Shown: piece by piece, positions 46,316-55,039 of the stretch
Layout of the letters: each line of letters starts with the position of its first letter
Numbering within the stretch: the first letter of the stretch is position 1
Assembly: GCF_001040945.1 (NCBI RefSeq)
Contig: NZ_CP011930.1
Span: 1,240,001 to 1,304,000 of the forward strand
Origin: Herbaspirillum seropedicae
Lineage (GTDB): Bacteria; Pseudomonadota; Gammaproteobacteria; Burkholderiales; Burkholderiaceae_D
Length of the DNA: 64,000 nucleotides
Direction: 5' to 3'
Program-made: the position numbers and the translations under genes
The notes under the pieces: model-generated
Database searches by the model: none
What the model saw: the letters and a program-made list of their open reading frames with translations, nothing else
What the model was told of the DNA's origin: nothing

Positions 46316-46984
46316 ATGAGCACTTTCAAGCCCAAGTTCATTACCTTCGATTGCTACGGCACCCTGACCCGCTTCCAGATGTCGGAAACCGCACAGAAGA
46401 TCTACGCCGACCGTGTCTCTGCCGAAGACATGCCCTTCTTCCTGCGCCAGTTCGCTGCCTATCGCCTCGATGAAGTGCTGGACCAGTGGAAGCCCTACGA
46501 GCAGGTCTGCAAGAACGCCATCACCCGCACCTGCGCACGCTGGGGCATCCAGACCAACGACGAGGAAACCGGCGCCTTCTACAAGGCCGTGCCGACCTGG
46601 GGGCCGCATGCCGACGTGCCGGCGGGCCTGTCCAAGGTGGCCAAGGAATTCCCGCTGGTGATCTTCTCCAATGCCGACGACAGCCAGATCATGCACAACG
46701 TCGAACAGCTGGGCGCTGCCTTCCACAAGGTCTTCACGGCCCAGCAGGCCCAGGCCTACAAGCCGCGCCTGCGCGCCTTCGAATACATGCTCGACAACCT
46801 GAACTGCAATCCGGAAGACGTGCTGCACGTCTCCTCCAGCCTGCGTTACGACCTCATGCCGGCCGCCGACATGGGGATCAAGAACAAGGTCTTCGTCGCG
46901 CGCGGCCATGAACCTTCCACACCCTTCTACGGCTACACCGAGATCAAGGATATCTCTGGCCTGCCGGGCGTGCTCGGTCTGTAA
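46316..46984 (+). CDS. HAD-superfamily hydrolase, haloacid dehalogenase type II-like
   Basis: 222 residues from the ATG at 46316; the ATG six codons upstream has no ribosome site. The nucleophile Asp is in ITFDCYGTLTRF near residue 12. The second motif, VIFSNADDS near 120, has the Ser/Asn. The Lys motif is YKPRLRAFEYML near 151, and the acidic motif is SSSLRYDLMPAADMGI near 175. This fits the L-2-haloacid dehalogenase fold, but several members act on phosphates or other leaving groups. As the first gene before an oligopeptide-type importer, it may detach a side group from the imported compound. Role inferred only from position. Confidence 0.85.
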   Translation: MSTFKPKFITFDCYGTLTRFQMSETAQKIYADRVSAEDMPFFLRQFAAYRLDEVLDQWKPYEQVCKNAITRTCARWGIQTNDEETGAFYKAVPTWGPHADVPAGLSKVAKEFPLVIFSNADDSQIMHNVEQLGAAFHKVFTAQQAQAYKPRLRAFEYMLDNLNCNPEDVLHVSSSLRYDLMPAADMGIKNKVFVARGHEPSTPFYGYTEIKDISGLPGVLGL

Positions 46985-47021
46985 GTGTAAGGGGCTGTCG
47001 CTGCCGTCAGCACTCGCCGTC

Positions 47022-47056
47022 CCTCCTTGCCTGCTGGTATCAAGCTTGCAAGGAGG
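47022..47056 (+). promoter_or_regulatory. Hairpin that hides a perfect Shine-Dalgarno
   Basis: CCTCCTTGC (47022-47030) pairs perfectly with GCAAGGAGG (47048-47056) around a 17-nt loop. The right arm runs into AAGGAGGTGAT (47050-47060), the complete complement of the 16S rRNA tail, directly before a small open frame. No T-run follows, so it is not a terminator. It could gate translation. Confidence 0.5.
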
Positions 47057-47058
47057 TG

Positions 47059-47118
47059 ATGCCCGAGCAATGGGCGGCGGCGCAGCCGGTGGTCTTCGTG
47101 GTTGAACTTTTATCGTGA
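47059..47118 (+). CDS. Possible 19-codon leader ORF before the ABC binding protein
   Basis: ATG at 47059 follows AAGGAGGTG and opens a 19-residue frame (MPEQWAAAQPVVFVVELLS) ending at TGA 47116-47118. That is 8 bp before the binding-protein start; the stop lies next to GAGG, the ribosome site of that gene. An overlapping 11-codon frame begins at 47070. The Shine-Dalgarno is only two bases from the ATG, which is tight. Real translation is a hypothesis. Confidence 0.3.
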   Translation: MPEQWAAAQPVVFVVELLS

Positions 47119-47126
47119 GGCATTTC

Positions 47127-48749
47127 ATGAGCAAGCAGGAAAACGGACGTCACCCCCAAGAGGGTTCCATCATTACCAGCCACACGCTGGAACACGCCCA
47201 AGGCGGCTTCAGCCGCCGCGACATGATGCGCACCCTGCTGGCCGGCAGCCTCATGACGGTAGGCGGCACGGGTCTGCTCACGGCCAGCGGCAGCGTCATG
47301 GCCCAGACCGGCAAGCGCGGCGGCAAGATGCGCATCGCCACCCAGACCAGTTCCACCGCCGATACCCTGGACCCGGCCAAGACTGCGCATTCCACCGACT
47401 ACACGCGTGTGCACATGTTCTACAACGGCCTGACCAAGCTCGATGGCAAGCTCGGGCCGCAGATGGTGCTGGCCGAGGAAATGCTGACCAACGACGCCGT
47501 CACCTGGACCGTCAAGCTGAGAAAGGGCGTGAACTTCCACGACGGCAAGCCGCTCACGCCAGCCGACGTGGTCTATTCGATCATGCGCCACAAGGATCCG
47601 GCCACTGCGTCCAAGGTCAAGGTCGTGGCCGACCAGTTCGAATCGGTCAAGGCCACCGGCCCCAACGAAGTCCAGATCAAGCTCACCAGCGCCAATGCCG
47701 ACCTCCCGGTGATCCTGGCCACGGCGCAGTTCCTCATCATCCGTGACGGCACCACCAATTTCAGCACGCCCAATGGCACCGGCGCGTTCAAGCTCAAGGA
47801 GTTCACTCCGGGCGTGCGTACCATCGGCGTGCGCAACGAGAATTACTGGAAGCCGGGGCTGCCCTACCTGGACGAGGTGGAACTGTTCGGCATTCCCGAC
47901 GAAGCTGCGCGCGTCAATGCGCTGCTCTCCGGCGATGTGCACTGGATCAACGACGTCAATTCCCGCTCCACCGGCCGCGTCAAGAACACGCCGGGCTACA
48001 CCGTCATGGAAACCAAGTCCGGCCAGTACACCGACCTGGTGATGCGCCAGGACGTGGCGCCAGGCAACAGCATGGATTTCACGCTGGGCATGAAGTACCT
48101 GCTGGACCGCGAGCAGATCAAGATGGCCGCCTTCCGTGGCTACGCCGTCATCGCCAACGACCAGCCCATCGATCCCACCAACCGCTTCTACTTCGCCGGC
48201 CTGCCGCAGCGTCCCTATGATCCGGACAAGGCCAAGTTCCACCTGGGCAAGGCTGGCGTGCTGGGCAGCACCATCCCCATCGTGGCCTCGGTGGCCGCGA
48301 CCGGCTCGGTAGACATGGCCGTGCTGATGCAGCAGAGCGCCGCCAAGATCGGCCTGAAGCTGGATGTGAAGCGCGTGCCGGCGGACGGTTACTGGTCCAA
48401 CCAGTGGATGAAGGTGCCGGTCGGCTTTGGCAACATCAACCCGCGCCCCAGCGCCGACATCCTGCTGACCCAGTTCTTCAAGTCGGATGCGCAGTGGAAC
48501 GAATCGGGCTGGAAGAACCCGCAGTTCGACCAGCTGGTGGTGGCGGCGCGCGGCGAGACCGACTTCACCAAGCGCAAGGCTATGTACGCGGACCTGCAGA
48601 CCATGATCCACGAGAAGTGCGGACTGGGCATCCCGGTCTTCATCATCAACCTGGAAGGCATCAGCACCAAGGTCAAGGGCATCGACCCGGTGCCGCTGGG
48701 GGCTTTCATGAACTACACCTGTGCGGAGTACGTCTGGCTGGACGCGTGA
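47127..48749 (+). CDS. ABC transporter substrate-binding protein, peptide/opine/nickel family (SBP family 5)
   Basis: 540 residues from the ATG at 47127 (GAGG six bases upstream). The N-terminus carries a Tat-type signal, FSRRDMMRTLLAGSLMTVGG, starting near residue 28. The mature protein has the family 5 blocks DTLDPAKTAHSTDYTRV near 78 and LAEEMLTNDAVTWTVKLRKG near 117, then FHDGKPLTPADVVYSI. It captures oligopeptide-like or N-substituted amino-acid ligands in the periplasm. Two permease genes and a fused ATPase gene follow. A REP-like repeat sits between this gene and the first permease. Confidence 0.92.
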   Translation: MSKQENGRHPQEGSIITSHTLEHAQGGFSRRDMMRTLLAGSLMTVGGTGLLTASGSVMAQTGKRGGKMRIATQTSSTADTLDPAKTAHSTDYTRVHMFYNGLTKLDGKLGPQMVLAEEMLTNDAVTWTVKLRKGVNFHDGKPLTPADVVYSIMRHKDPATASKVKVVADQFESVKATGPNEVQIKLTSANADLPVILATAQFLIIRDGTTNFSTPNGTGAFKLKEFTPGVRTIGVRNENYWKPGLPYLDEVELFGIPDEAARVNALLSGDVHWINDVNSRSTGRVKNTPGYTVMETKSGQYTDLVMRQDVAPGNSMDFTLGMKYLLDREQIKMAAFRGYAVIANDQPIDPTNRFYFAGLPQRPYDPDKAKFHLGKAGVLGSTIPIVASVAATGSVDMAVLMQQSAAKIGLKLDVKRVPADGYWSNQWMKVPVGFGNINPRPSADILLTQFFKSDAQWNESGWKNPQFDQLVVAARGETDFTKRKAMYADLQTMIHEKCGLGIPVFIINLEGISTKVKGIDPVPLGAFMNYTCAEYVWLDA

Positions 48750-48784
48750 GTGCGGGAATTGGCTTGCCTTTGCGATTCGTTCAC

Positions 48785-48878
48785 CGTTCGTACTGAGTAG
48801 GCCCGAAAGGGCCGTATCGAAGGCGCGACGTCGGTGCGCCTTCGATACGCGGCGATGCCGCTACTCAGTCCGAACGGG
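48785..48878. repeat. REP-like palindromic repeat pair (copy C), inside an operon
   Basis: Two facing units (48785-48824 and 48840-48878) have the CCGTTCG...CTGAGTAG...CGTATCGAAGG layout. Inner hairpins are GGCCC-GAAA-GGGCC and GCGGC-GAT-GCCGC. The element lies in the 215-bp gap between binding-protein and permease genes. Such placement is known to protect upstream mRNA and raise binding-protein output, for example between malE and malF. Confidence 0.75.
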
Positions 48879-48964
48879 ATGAGAGGGGGGCAATCGTGTA
48901 TGTACATTCGGACGTGTCGTTCAGTGCAAGCGCAAGTCCCAGTAGTCTGTTACCGAGGAAAGCT

Positions 48965-49921
48965 ATGAATGGAATGGTCCTGCGTCTGATCGCGCGCCGC
49001 CTCCTGCAGGCGGTGCTGACGCTGCTGCTGGTGTCGGCCGGCGTGTTCTTCATCACCAACCTGCTGCCGGGCGATGCCGCCCAGACCGCCCTGGGCCAGG
49101 CCGCCACGCCCGAGACTGTGGCCGCGCTGCGCCTGCAGTACGGGCTGGACCTGCCGGCGCCGCTGCGCTACGCCCACTGGCTGGGCAACCTGCTCTCGGG
49201 CAATCCCGGCATGTCGCTGGTCAACAATGTGCCGGTGGCGCAGATGATAGGCGGCCGCTTGCCGGCCTCGCTCATGCTGGCCGCCGTCACCGCCCTGGTG
49301 TCGGTGCCGCTGGCGCTGTTCCTGGGCATCTTCTCGGCCATGTATCGCGGCTCCTTCTTTGACCGCGCCGTCAACGTCAGTGCGGTGTCGATGGTGTCGG
49401 TGCCGGAATTCCTGGTGGCGACGGTGGCCGTGATGATCTTTGCGGTCAAGCTGCGCTGGCTGTCGGCGCTATCGCATGCGGGTGACGCCGCCACCCTGGG
49501 CGCCTTCATCAAGGCCTATGCCATGCCGGTGCTGACCCTGTGCTGCGTGATCGTGGCCCAGATGACGCGCATGACGCGCGCAGCCGTGATCGACCAGCTG
49601 CGCTCTTCCTATGCCGAAATGGCCCTGCTCAAAGGCGTCAAGCGCACCCGCATCGTGCTGCGCCACGCCTTGCCCAACGCCATCGGCCCGATTGCCAATG
49701 CGGTGGCGCTGAGCCTGTCCTACCTGCTGGGCGGCGTCATCATCGTCGAGAGCATCTTCAATTACCCCGGCATCGCCACCTTGATGATCGACGCCGTGAC
49801 CACCCGCGACATGCCGCTGGTGCAAGCCTGTTCCATGATCTTCTGCGCCGGCTATCTGCTGCTGGTGCTCACCGCCGATGTGCTGGCCATTGTTTCCAAT
49901 CCAAGGTTGAAGACCCGATGA
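48965..49921 (+). CDS. ABC transporter permease (DppB type)
   Basis: 318 residues from the ATG at 48965, with GAGGA upstream. The first helix RLLQAVLTLLLVSAGVFFITNLLPGDAA and five further membrane segments match the DppB/OppB subunit. The EAA-type coupling loop is AEMALLKGVKRTRIVLRHALPNAIGP near residues 217-242. The 3' end overlaps the next permease by 4 bp. It forms the membrane channel with that protein. Confidence 0.93.
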   Translation: MNGMVLRLIARRLLQAVLTLLLVSAGVFFITNLLPGDAAQTALGQAATPETVAALRLQYGLDLPAPLRYAHWLGNLLSGNPGMSLVNNVPVAQMIGGRLPASLMLAAVTALVSVPLALFLGIFSAMYRGSFFDRAVNVSAVSMVSVPEFLVATVAVMIFAVKLRWLSALSHAGDAATLGAFIKAYAMPVLTLCCVIVAQMTRMTRAAVIDQLRSSYAEMALLKGVKRTRIVLRHALPNAIGPIANAVALSLSYLLGGVIIVESIFNYPGIATLMIDAVTTRDMPLVQACSMIFCAGYLLLVLTADVLAIVSNPRLKTR

Positions 49922-50799
49922 AAGCCCTCCACGACTCCACCGGCAGCCAGGCGGGCGCGCCCGCACCCGCAGCCAGCGCACCCGCCAAGCGTGTGCGCCG
50001 CCATTCGACCATGGCCTGGATCGGCATGGCCATCGTCGGCTTCTGGATCCTCATGGCCATCCTCGGGCCCAGCATCTCGCCCTATGACGCCACGGCCATC
50101 GTCGACACCGACGTGTTCTCCGGCATGAGCCACAAGTTCCTGCTGGGCAGCGACTACCTGGGCCGCGACATGTTGAGCCGCATCCTCTTCGGCACCCGCG
50201 CCACCATCGGCCTGGCGCTGGCCGCCACCGTCCTGGCCAGCGCCACGGGCACGGCCATCGCACTCTTCGCAGCCTTCTCGGGCGGCTGGCGCGACGCCGT
50301 CATCAGCCGCGCACTCGACGCCCTGATCTCCATTCCCAGCAAGATGTTCGCGCTGATGATGGTGGCCACCTTCGGTTCATCCATGCTGCTGCTGGTGCTC
50401 ACCGCGGCCATCACCTACATGCCCGGCGCCTACCGCATTGCGCGCTCGCTGGCGGTCAACGTGCAGGCCATGGAATACGTGCAGGCCGCACGCGCTCGCG
50501 GCGAGGGCGTGTGGTACATCATGACCGTGGAAATGCTGCCCAACATGATCCGCCCGGTGCTGGCCGATTTCGGCCTGCGCTTCGTCTACGTGGTGCTGCT
50601 GCTGTCGGGCCTGAGTTTCCTCTCGCTGGGCGTGCAGCCGCCGGACGCCGACTGGGGCTCGCTGGTGCGGGAAAACATTTCCGGCCTGGGCGAGGGTGCG
50701 CTGGCGGTGATCATGCCGGCCCTGGCCATTGCCTCGCTGACCATCGGCGTGAACCTCTTGATCGACAACCTGCGCAGCAAGCGCGCTGCCAAGGAGTAA
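49918..50799 (+). CDS. ABC transporter permease (DppC type)
   Basis: 293 residues; the ATG overlaps the preceding stop (ATGA). A cytoplasmic N-terminus of about 30 residues precedes the first helix MAWIGMAIVGFWILMAILGP. HKFLLGSDYLGRDMLSRILFGTR near 77-99 is the classic OppC/DppC block. The coupling loop MEYVQAARARGEGVWYIM with EMLPNMIRP lies near 185-213. It pairs with the DppB-type subunit. Confidence 0.93.
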   Translation: MKALHDSTGSQAGAPAPAASAPAKRVRRHSTMAWIGMAIVGFWILMAILGPSISPYDATAIVDTDVFSGMSHKFLLGSDYLGRDMLSRILFGTRATIGLALAATVLASATGTAIALFAAFSGGWRDAVISRALDALISIPSKMFALMMVATFGSSMLLLVLTAAITYMPGAYRIARSLAVNVQAMEYVQAARARGEGVWYIMTVEMLPNMIRPVLADFGLRFVYVVLLLSGLSFLSLGVQPPDADWGSLVRENISGLGEGALAVIMPALAIASLTIGVNLLIDNLRSKRAAKE

Positions 50800-50803
50800 G
50801 CCT

Positions 50804-52741
50804 GTGAAGCAATTCGATATCTTCCTCGGCAAGGAAAGCGGCGCTGGGGCCGGAGGCGCCGGCAGTGGCGCGGCATTGCGACCACTGGTGGAGGTGCAGG
50901 GCCTGCGCGTGAATGCGCGCAAGGAAGACGGCAGCCAGGTCGAGATCGTCAAGAACGTCAACTTCACCGTCGCACGGGGCGAGGTGCTGGCCCTGATCGG
51001 CGAATCCGGTTCCGGCAAGACCACCATCGCGCTCTCGCTGCTGGGCTATGCCCGTGCCGGCTGCCATATCGCCGGCGGCCAGGTGCGCATCGGCGAGCGC
51101 CAGATCGACCAGATGGATGAAAAGGCGCTCCTGGCCATGCGCGGCCACCACGTGGCCTACATCGCCCAGAGTGCGGCAGCGGCCTTCAACCCGGCGCGCA
51201 CGCTGATGGACCAGGTGATCGAGAGCGCCCTGCAGCACGGCGTGATGGACAAGGCCAGCGCCATGCGCAAGGCCGTCGAGCTGTTCCGCGCGCTGGCGCT
51301 GCCCAACCCCGACAAGATCGGCGAACGTTATCCCCACCAGGTCTCGGGCGGACAGTTGCAGCGCGTGATGGCGGCCATGGCCTTGGTCACTGGCCCGGAA
51401 CTGGTGATCCTGGACGAACCCACCACGGCCCTGGACGTGACCACCCAGATCGAAGTGCTGCGCGCCTTCAAGAACGTGGTCAAGGAACTCGGCACCACCG
51501 CCGTCTATGTTTCGCACGACCTGGCGGTGGTGGCGCAGATGGCCGACCGCATCATCGTGCTGCGCGATGGCGCGGTGCGCGAAACCGGTTCGACCAGCCA
51601 GGTATTGCACGCGCCCGCCGACAGCTATACCCAATGCCTGCTGGCCGCCGCTTCGCCGGCTGCGCGCGTGGTGCAACTGCGCGAGATCCTGCCCGCGACC
51701 CTGCCGGCCGAAGCGCGTGCGCCGCTGCTGCGCATCAGCGGACTGGTGGCGGGCTATGGCGCACCGGACCGGCTGGGCCTGCCGGGCGTACGTATCCTGG
51801 ACGACATCAACCTCACCATCCAGCGCGGCAGCACCGTGGGCATCATCGGCGAATCCGGTTCCGGCAAGACCACGCTGGCGCGCGCCGTGGCCGGCATGAT
51901 CGCGCCGGCGCGCGGCAGCATCCAGCTCGATGGCGAAACGCTCTCGCCCACGCTCGAAGGCCGCACCCGCGAACAGTTCCGCCGCGTGCAGATCGTGTTC
52001 CAGAACGCCGATACGGCGCTCAATCCCTCCCACAGCATTGGCCGCATCCTGAACCGGCCGCTGTCCTTCTATCACGGCTTGAAGGGTGAGGCCATGCGGC
52101 GTCGCACGGCTGAACTGCTGGACCTGGTCCAGCTGCCCGCGACCGTGATCGACCGCCTGCCAGCCGAACTCTCAGGCGGCCAGAAGCAGCGCGTGAACCT
52201 GGCCCGCGCACTGGCGGCCAAGCCCGACCTGATCCTGTGCGACGAGGTGACCTCGGCCCTGGATACGGTGGTGGCCGCCGCCATCCTGGAGTTGCTGGCC
52301 GAACTGCGGCGCGAGCTGCAGGTGTCCTACATGTTCATCAGCCACGACATCAGCACGGTGCGCGCCATCTGCGATGACATCGTGGTGCTCTACGCCGGCC
52401 GCATGGTGGCCAACCGCCCGCGTGAGGCGATGATGGCGCCGCCCTATCACCCGTATTCGCACCTGCTGCTGTCGTCGGTGCCGGCCATGCAGCAGGGCTG
52501 GCTGGAACAGGTGGCCGGGGCAGGGCAGCACAAGCTGCCGCCCATCGGTGCTGTCGATCCCTCGCCGGACATCTGCGCCTTCCTGCCGCGTTGCGCGCAG
52601 CGCGTCGATGGCGTGTGCAACGTGGTGCCGCCGCGCCGCCGCAACATGGAACATGGCGGCGAGATCCTCTGCCATCGCTCGGATGCCGATCTGCAGCAGT
52701 CGCAGACGCCGCTGGTGCCGGTGGAGGGTGTGACGGTCTGA
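50804..52741 (+). CDS. ABC transporter, two ATPase domains fused (DppD-DppF)
   Basis: 645 residues with a GTG start at 50804 (AAGGAG seven bases upstream). Both ATPase halves are complete. The first has Walker A GESGSGKT near 66-73, signature VSGGQLQRVMAA, and LVILDEPTTALDV. The second has Walker A near 349-356, signature LSGGQKQRVNLARAL, and LILCDEVTSALDT. In the second half the residue after the Walker B Glu is Val, not the usual Pro. A C-terminal Cys-containing tail (CAFLPRCAQRVDGVCN) is typical of DppF-like proteins. It energises import by the two permeases, 4 bp upstream. Confidence 0.93.
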   Translation: MKQFDIFLGKESGAGAGGAGSGAALRPLVEVQGLRVNARKEDGSQVEIVKNVNFTVARGEVLALIGESGSGKTTIALSLLGYARAGCHIAGGQVRIGERQIDQMDEKALLAMRGHHVAYIAQSAAAAFNPARTLMDQVIESALQHGVMDKASAMRKAVELFRALALPNPDKIGERYPHQVSGGQLQRVMAAMALVTGPELVILDEPTTALDVTTQIEVLRAFKNVVKELGTTAVYVSHDLAVVAQMADRIIVLRDGAVRETGSTSQVLHAPADSYTQCLLAAASPAARVVQLREILPATLPAEARAPLLRISGLVAGYGAPDRLGLPGVRILDDINLTIQRGSTVGIIGESGSGKTTLARAVAGMIAPARGSIQLDGETLSPTLEGRTREQFRRVQIVFQNADTALNPSHSIGRILNRPLSFYHGLKGEAMRRRTAELLDLVQLPATVIDRLPAELSGGQKQRVNLARALAAKPDLILCDEVTSALDTVVAAAILELLAELRRELQVSYMFISHDISTVRAICDDIVVLYAGRMVANRPREAMMAPPYHPYSHLLLSSVPAMQQGWLEQVAGAGQHKLPPIGAVDPSPDICAFLPRCAQRVDGVCNVVPPRRRNMEHGGEILCHRSDADLQQSQTPLVPVEGVTV

Positions 52742-52784
52742 ATACGATGCTGCAGGGTGACGGCAGCCCAAGCAGGAACGGAGC

Positions 52785-52822
52785 ATTAAGCCAGATTTAA
52801 TGCCGGATTCCATGAGTATTAA
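52785..52822. promoter_or_regulatory. 38-bp LysR-type operator, site B
   Basis: ATTAA (52785-52789), N7, TTAAT (52797-52801), N16, ATTAA (52818-52822). The core reads GCATTAA-N7-TTAATGC, a perfect dyad. It lies 150-187 bp before the bicupin start, in a 230-bp gap that otherwise shows no feature. Confidence 0.65.
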
Positions 52823-52971
52823 CCACAGCGTCCGACGCGGGACCTAGCATCGTCAGGCATGGCGTGCTGGCCGCCAGCGGTCGGACCAGGAAGAAAAGAT
52901 CCGGGCAGGACGGGAACAGGTAAATCGCACTGACTCCGTCGTCCTCCCACCCCAAGGAAACAGGAGAAAAA

Positions 52972-53706
52972 ATGACTGCAGCGTTGGTGTTGTACCGTGC
53001 CTCTGGCGACCCCGTATCCACCGCATTCCGCCCCGGCGCGCTGGGCGCCGCCGATCCCTTTGCGGCCTTGCGCGAGATCGCCTGGCAAGGCATCGGCGGC
53101 ATGAGTGCAGGCCGCCTGCGCTTCGATGGCGCTCTCGAGATCGCCCGCTTCCCGCACCAGGAAACCCTGGTCGTGGTGCAAGGTGAACTGATCCTTGAAA
53201 CCGAAGGCGCAGCACCCCTGGTGCTCAAGCCCGACAGTGGCGTGGTGATCGCCACGGGCGCGGCGCTGCGCATCTCTGCCACGCAGCCGACCCTGGCCGT
53301 GTTCTGCGCCGCCGACTGCCCGCAGCCGGTGCAGCCGGGCGTGTTCCCGCTGGTGGCCGAGGCCGACTTCAAGCCCTCGCTCAATGCGCTGCCCAAGGAA
53401 ATCCTGCTGGGCGATGCGCCCCAATGCCGCAGCGACAACGTCGTCGATGAAAGCTCCATCGGCTGCAAGATCGGCACCTGGGATTCCACCCCTTACCACC
53501 GCATCGTGCGCGCCCATCCGGTCAATGAGTTCATGCACATCCTCGATGGCGGCGTGCGCTTTGCCCAGACCGATGGCAGCGTGGTGACGGTGGAAAAGGG
53601 CGATGCCCTGTTTGTGCCCAAGGGCGAGGCTGTCGGCTGGGAGAGCAGTGAGCGGGTGGCCAAGTTCTACGTGGTGCAGACCGTGCCGGCCGAAGGAGGC
53701 AAGTAA
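52972..53706 (+). CDS. Bicupin protein of unknown function
   Basis: 244 residues with two cupin-like beta-barrels: about 45-105 (FPHQETLVVVQGELIL then GVVIATGAAL) and 170-235 (YHRIVRAHPVNEFMHILDGGVRF then VEKGDALFVPKGEAVGW). The second barrel has His residues that could bind a metal. Similar small cupins accompany amino-acid oxidase genes and may be accessory sensors or isomerases. The stop lies 1 bp before the FAD oxidase start, so the two are translated together. Start supported by CAGGAG upstream. Confidence 0.8.
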   Translation: MTAALVLYRASGDPVSTAFRPGALGAADPFAALREIAWQGIGGMSAGRLRFDGALEIARFPHQETLVVVQGELILETEGAAPLVLKPDSGVVIATGAALRISATQPTLAVFCAADCPQPVQPGVFPLVAEADFKPSLNALPKEILLGDAPQCRSDNVVDESSIGCKIGTWDSTPYHRIVRAHPVNEFMHILDGGVRFAQTDGSVVTVEKGDALFVPKGEAVGWESSERVAKFYVVQTVPAEGGK

Positions 53707-53707
53707 G

Positions 53708-55033
53708 ATGTCGCCTCCGCTCGTCCAGGTCCAGAGTCCTACCATTCCCCCGGCGTCGGCCGATGTGGTCGTCATCGGCGGCGGCATCATCGGCATCTTC
53801 ACCGCCTACTTCCTGGCCAAGCGCGGCATCTCGGTGGCGGTGGTCGAGAAGGGTCGCATCGGCGCCGAACAATCCAGCCGCAACTGGGGCTGGTGCCGCC
53901 AGCAGAACCGCGATGCGCGTGAACTGCCGATGGCCACCAAGAGCATCGACCTGTGGGAACAGTTCTCCGCCGAGACCGGCGAAGACACCGGCTTCAACCG
54001 CTGCGGCCTGCTCTATCTGTCCAACGACGAGGAAGAGATCGCCCGCTGGGCCGCCTGGGGCGACTTCGCCAAGACCGCCGGGGTGACCACCTACATGCTC
54101 GATTCCAAACAGGCTGCCGAACGTGGCCATGCCACCGGACGCGCCTGGAAGGGCGGCGTCTTCTCGCCCACCGACGGCACTGCCGACCCGGGCAAGGCGG
54201 CACCCGCCGTGGCGCGCGCCATCATGAAGCTGGGTGGCCACGTGATCCAGCAATGCGCCGCACGCGGCATCGACACCGAAGGCGGCCGTGTCTCGGGCGT
54301 CATCACCGAAGCCGGCGTCATCAAGACCAAGGTCGCGGTCATGGCTGGCGGCGCCTGGGCCTCGTCGTTCTGTCATCAACTGGGCATCCGCTTCCCGCAG
54401 GCCTCGGTGCGGCAATCCATCATGAGCGTGGCGCCCATGGAGGCGCCCTTGCCGGGTGCGCTGTACACCTCCGGCGTGGCCGTCACGCGACGCAGCGACG
54501 GTTCCTATGCATTGGCCATCAGCGGCCGCGCCCGGGTCGATCCGACCATGCAGTTCCTGCGCTTTTCGCCGCAGTTCCTGCCGATGTTCGCCAAGCGCTG
54601 GCGCAGCCTGTCGCCGGGCGGGCTGGAAGCCTGGCGCAGCGGCCACGAGACCCTGTCGCGCTGGCGCATGGATGCGCCCACGCCGATGGAACGCATGCGC
54701 ATCCTGGACGCCTCGGCCGATCCGGCATCGATACGCGCCACCCATCGCCGTGCGGTCGAGTTGTTGCCACAGCTGGCCCAGGCCAAGGTCACCCACACCT
54801 GGGCCGGCTATGTGGACAGCACGCCTGATGGCGTGCCGGGCATCGGCGAATTGCCGCAGACACCAGGACTGATCCTGGCCGCCGGTTTCTCCGGTCACGG
54901 CTTCGGCATCGGGCCGGGCGCCGGTCACCTGATCGCCGACCTGGCCAGCGGCGCTGCGCCCATCGTCGATCCGCGGCCCTATCACCCGAATCGATTCAGC
55001 GATTCGTCCTGGGGCAAGGTGGCCGATTTCTGA
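53708..55033 (+). CDS. FAD-dependent amino-acid oxidoreductase (DadA-like)
   Basis: 441 residues from the ATG at 53708, with GAAGGAGG seven bases upstream inside the cupin gene; a longer frame to 53603 was rejected. The FAD motif is VVVIGGGIIGIFTAYFLAKRG near residue 20. The stretch GAEQSSRNWGWCRQQNRD near 50 is characteristic of a subgroup of D-amino-acid dehydrogenase-like enzymes. The C-terminal GFSGHGFGIGPGAG near 400 closes the FAD site. It oxidises an amino acid to an imino acid, a species the RidA encoded 1 kb downstream would hydrolyse. It converges on the LysR gene with 6 bp between stops. Confidence 0.88.
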   Translation: MSPPLVQVQSPTIPPASADVVVIGGGIIGIFTAYFLAKRGISVAVVEKGRIGAEQSSRNWGWCRQQNRDARELPMATKSIDLWEQFSAETGEDTGFNRCGLLYLSNDEEEIARWAAWGDFAKTAGVTTYMLDSKQAAERGHATGRAWKGGVFSPTDGTADPGKAAPAVARAIMKLGGHVIQQCAARGIDTEGGRVSGVITEAGVIKTKVAVMAGGAWASSFCHQLGIRFPQASVRQSIMSVAPMEAPLPGALYTSGVAVTRRSDGSYALAISGRARVDPTMQFLRFSPQFLPMFAKRWRSLSPGGLEAWRSGHETLSRWRMDAPTPMERMRILDASADPASIRATHRRAVELLPQLAQAKVTHTWAGYVDSTPDGVPGIGELPQTPGLILAAGFSGHGFGIGPGAGHLIADLASGAAPIVDPRPYHPNRFSDSSWGKVADF

Positions 55034-55039
55034 AGCAGG

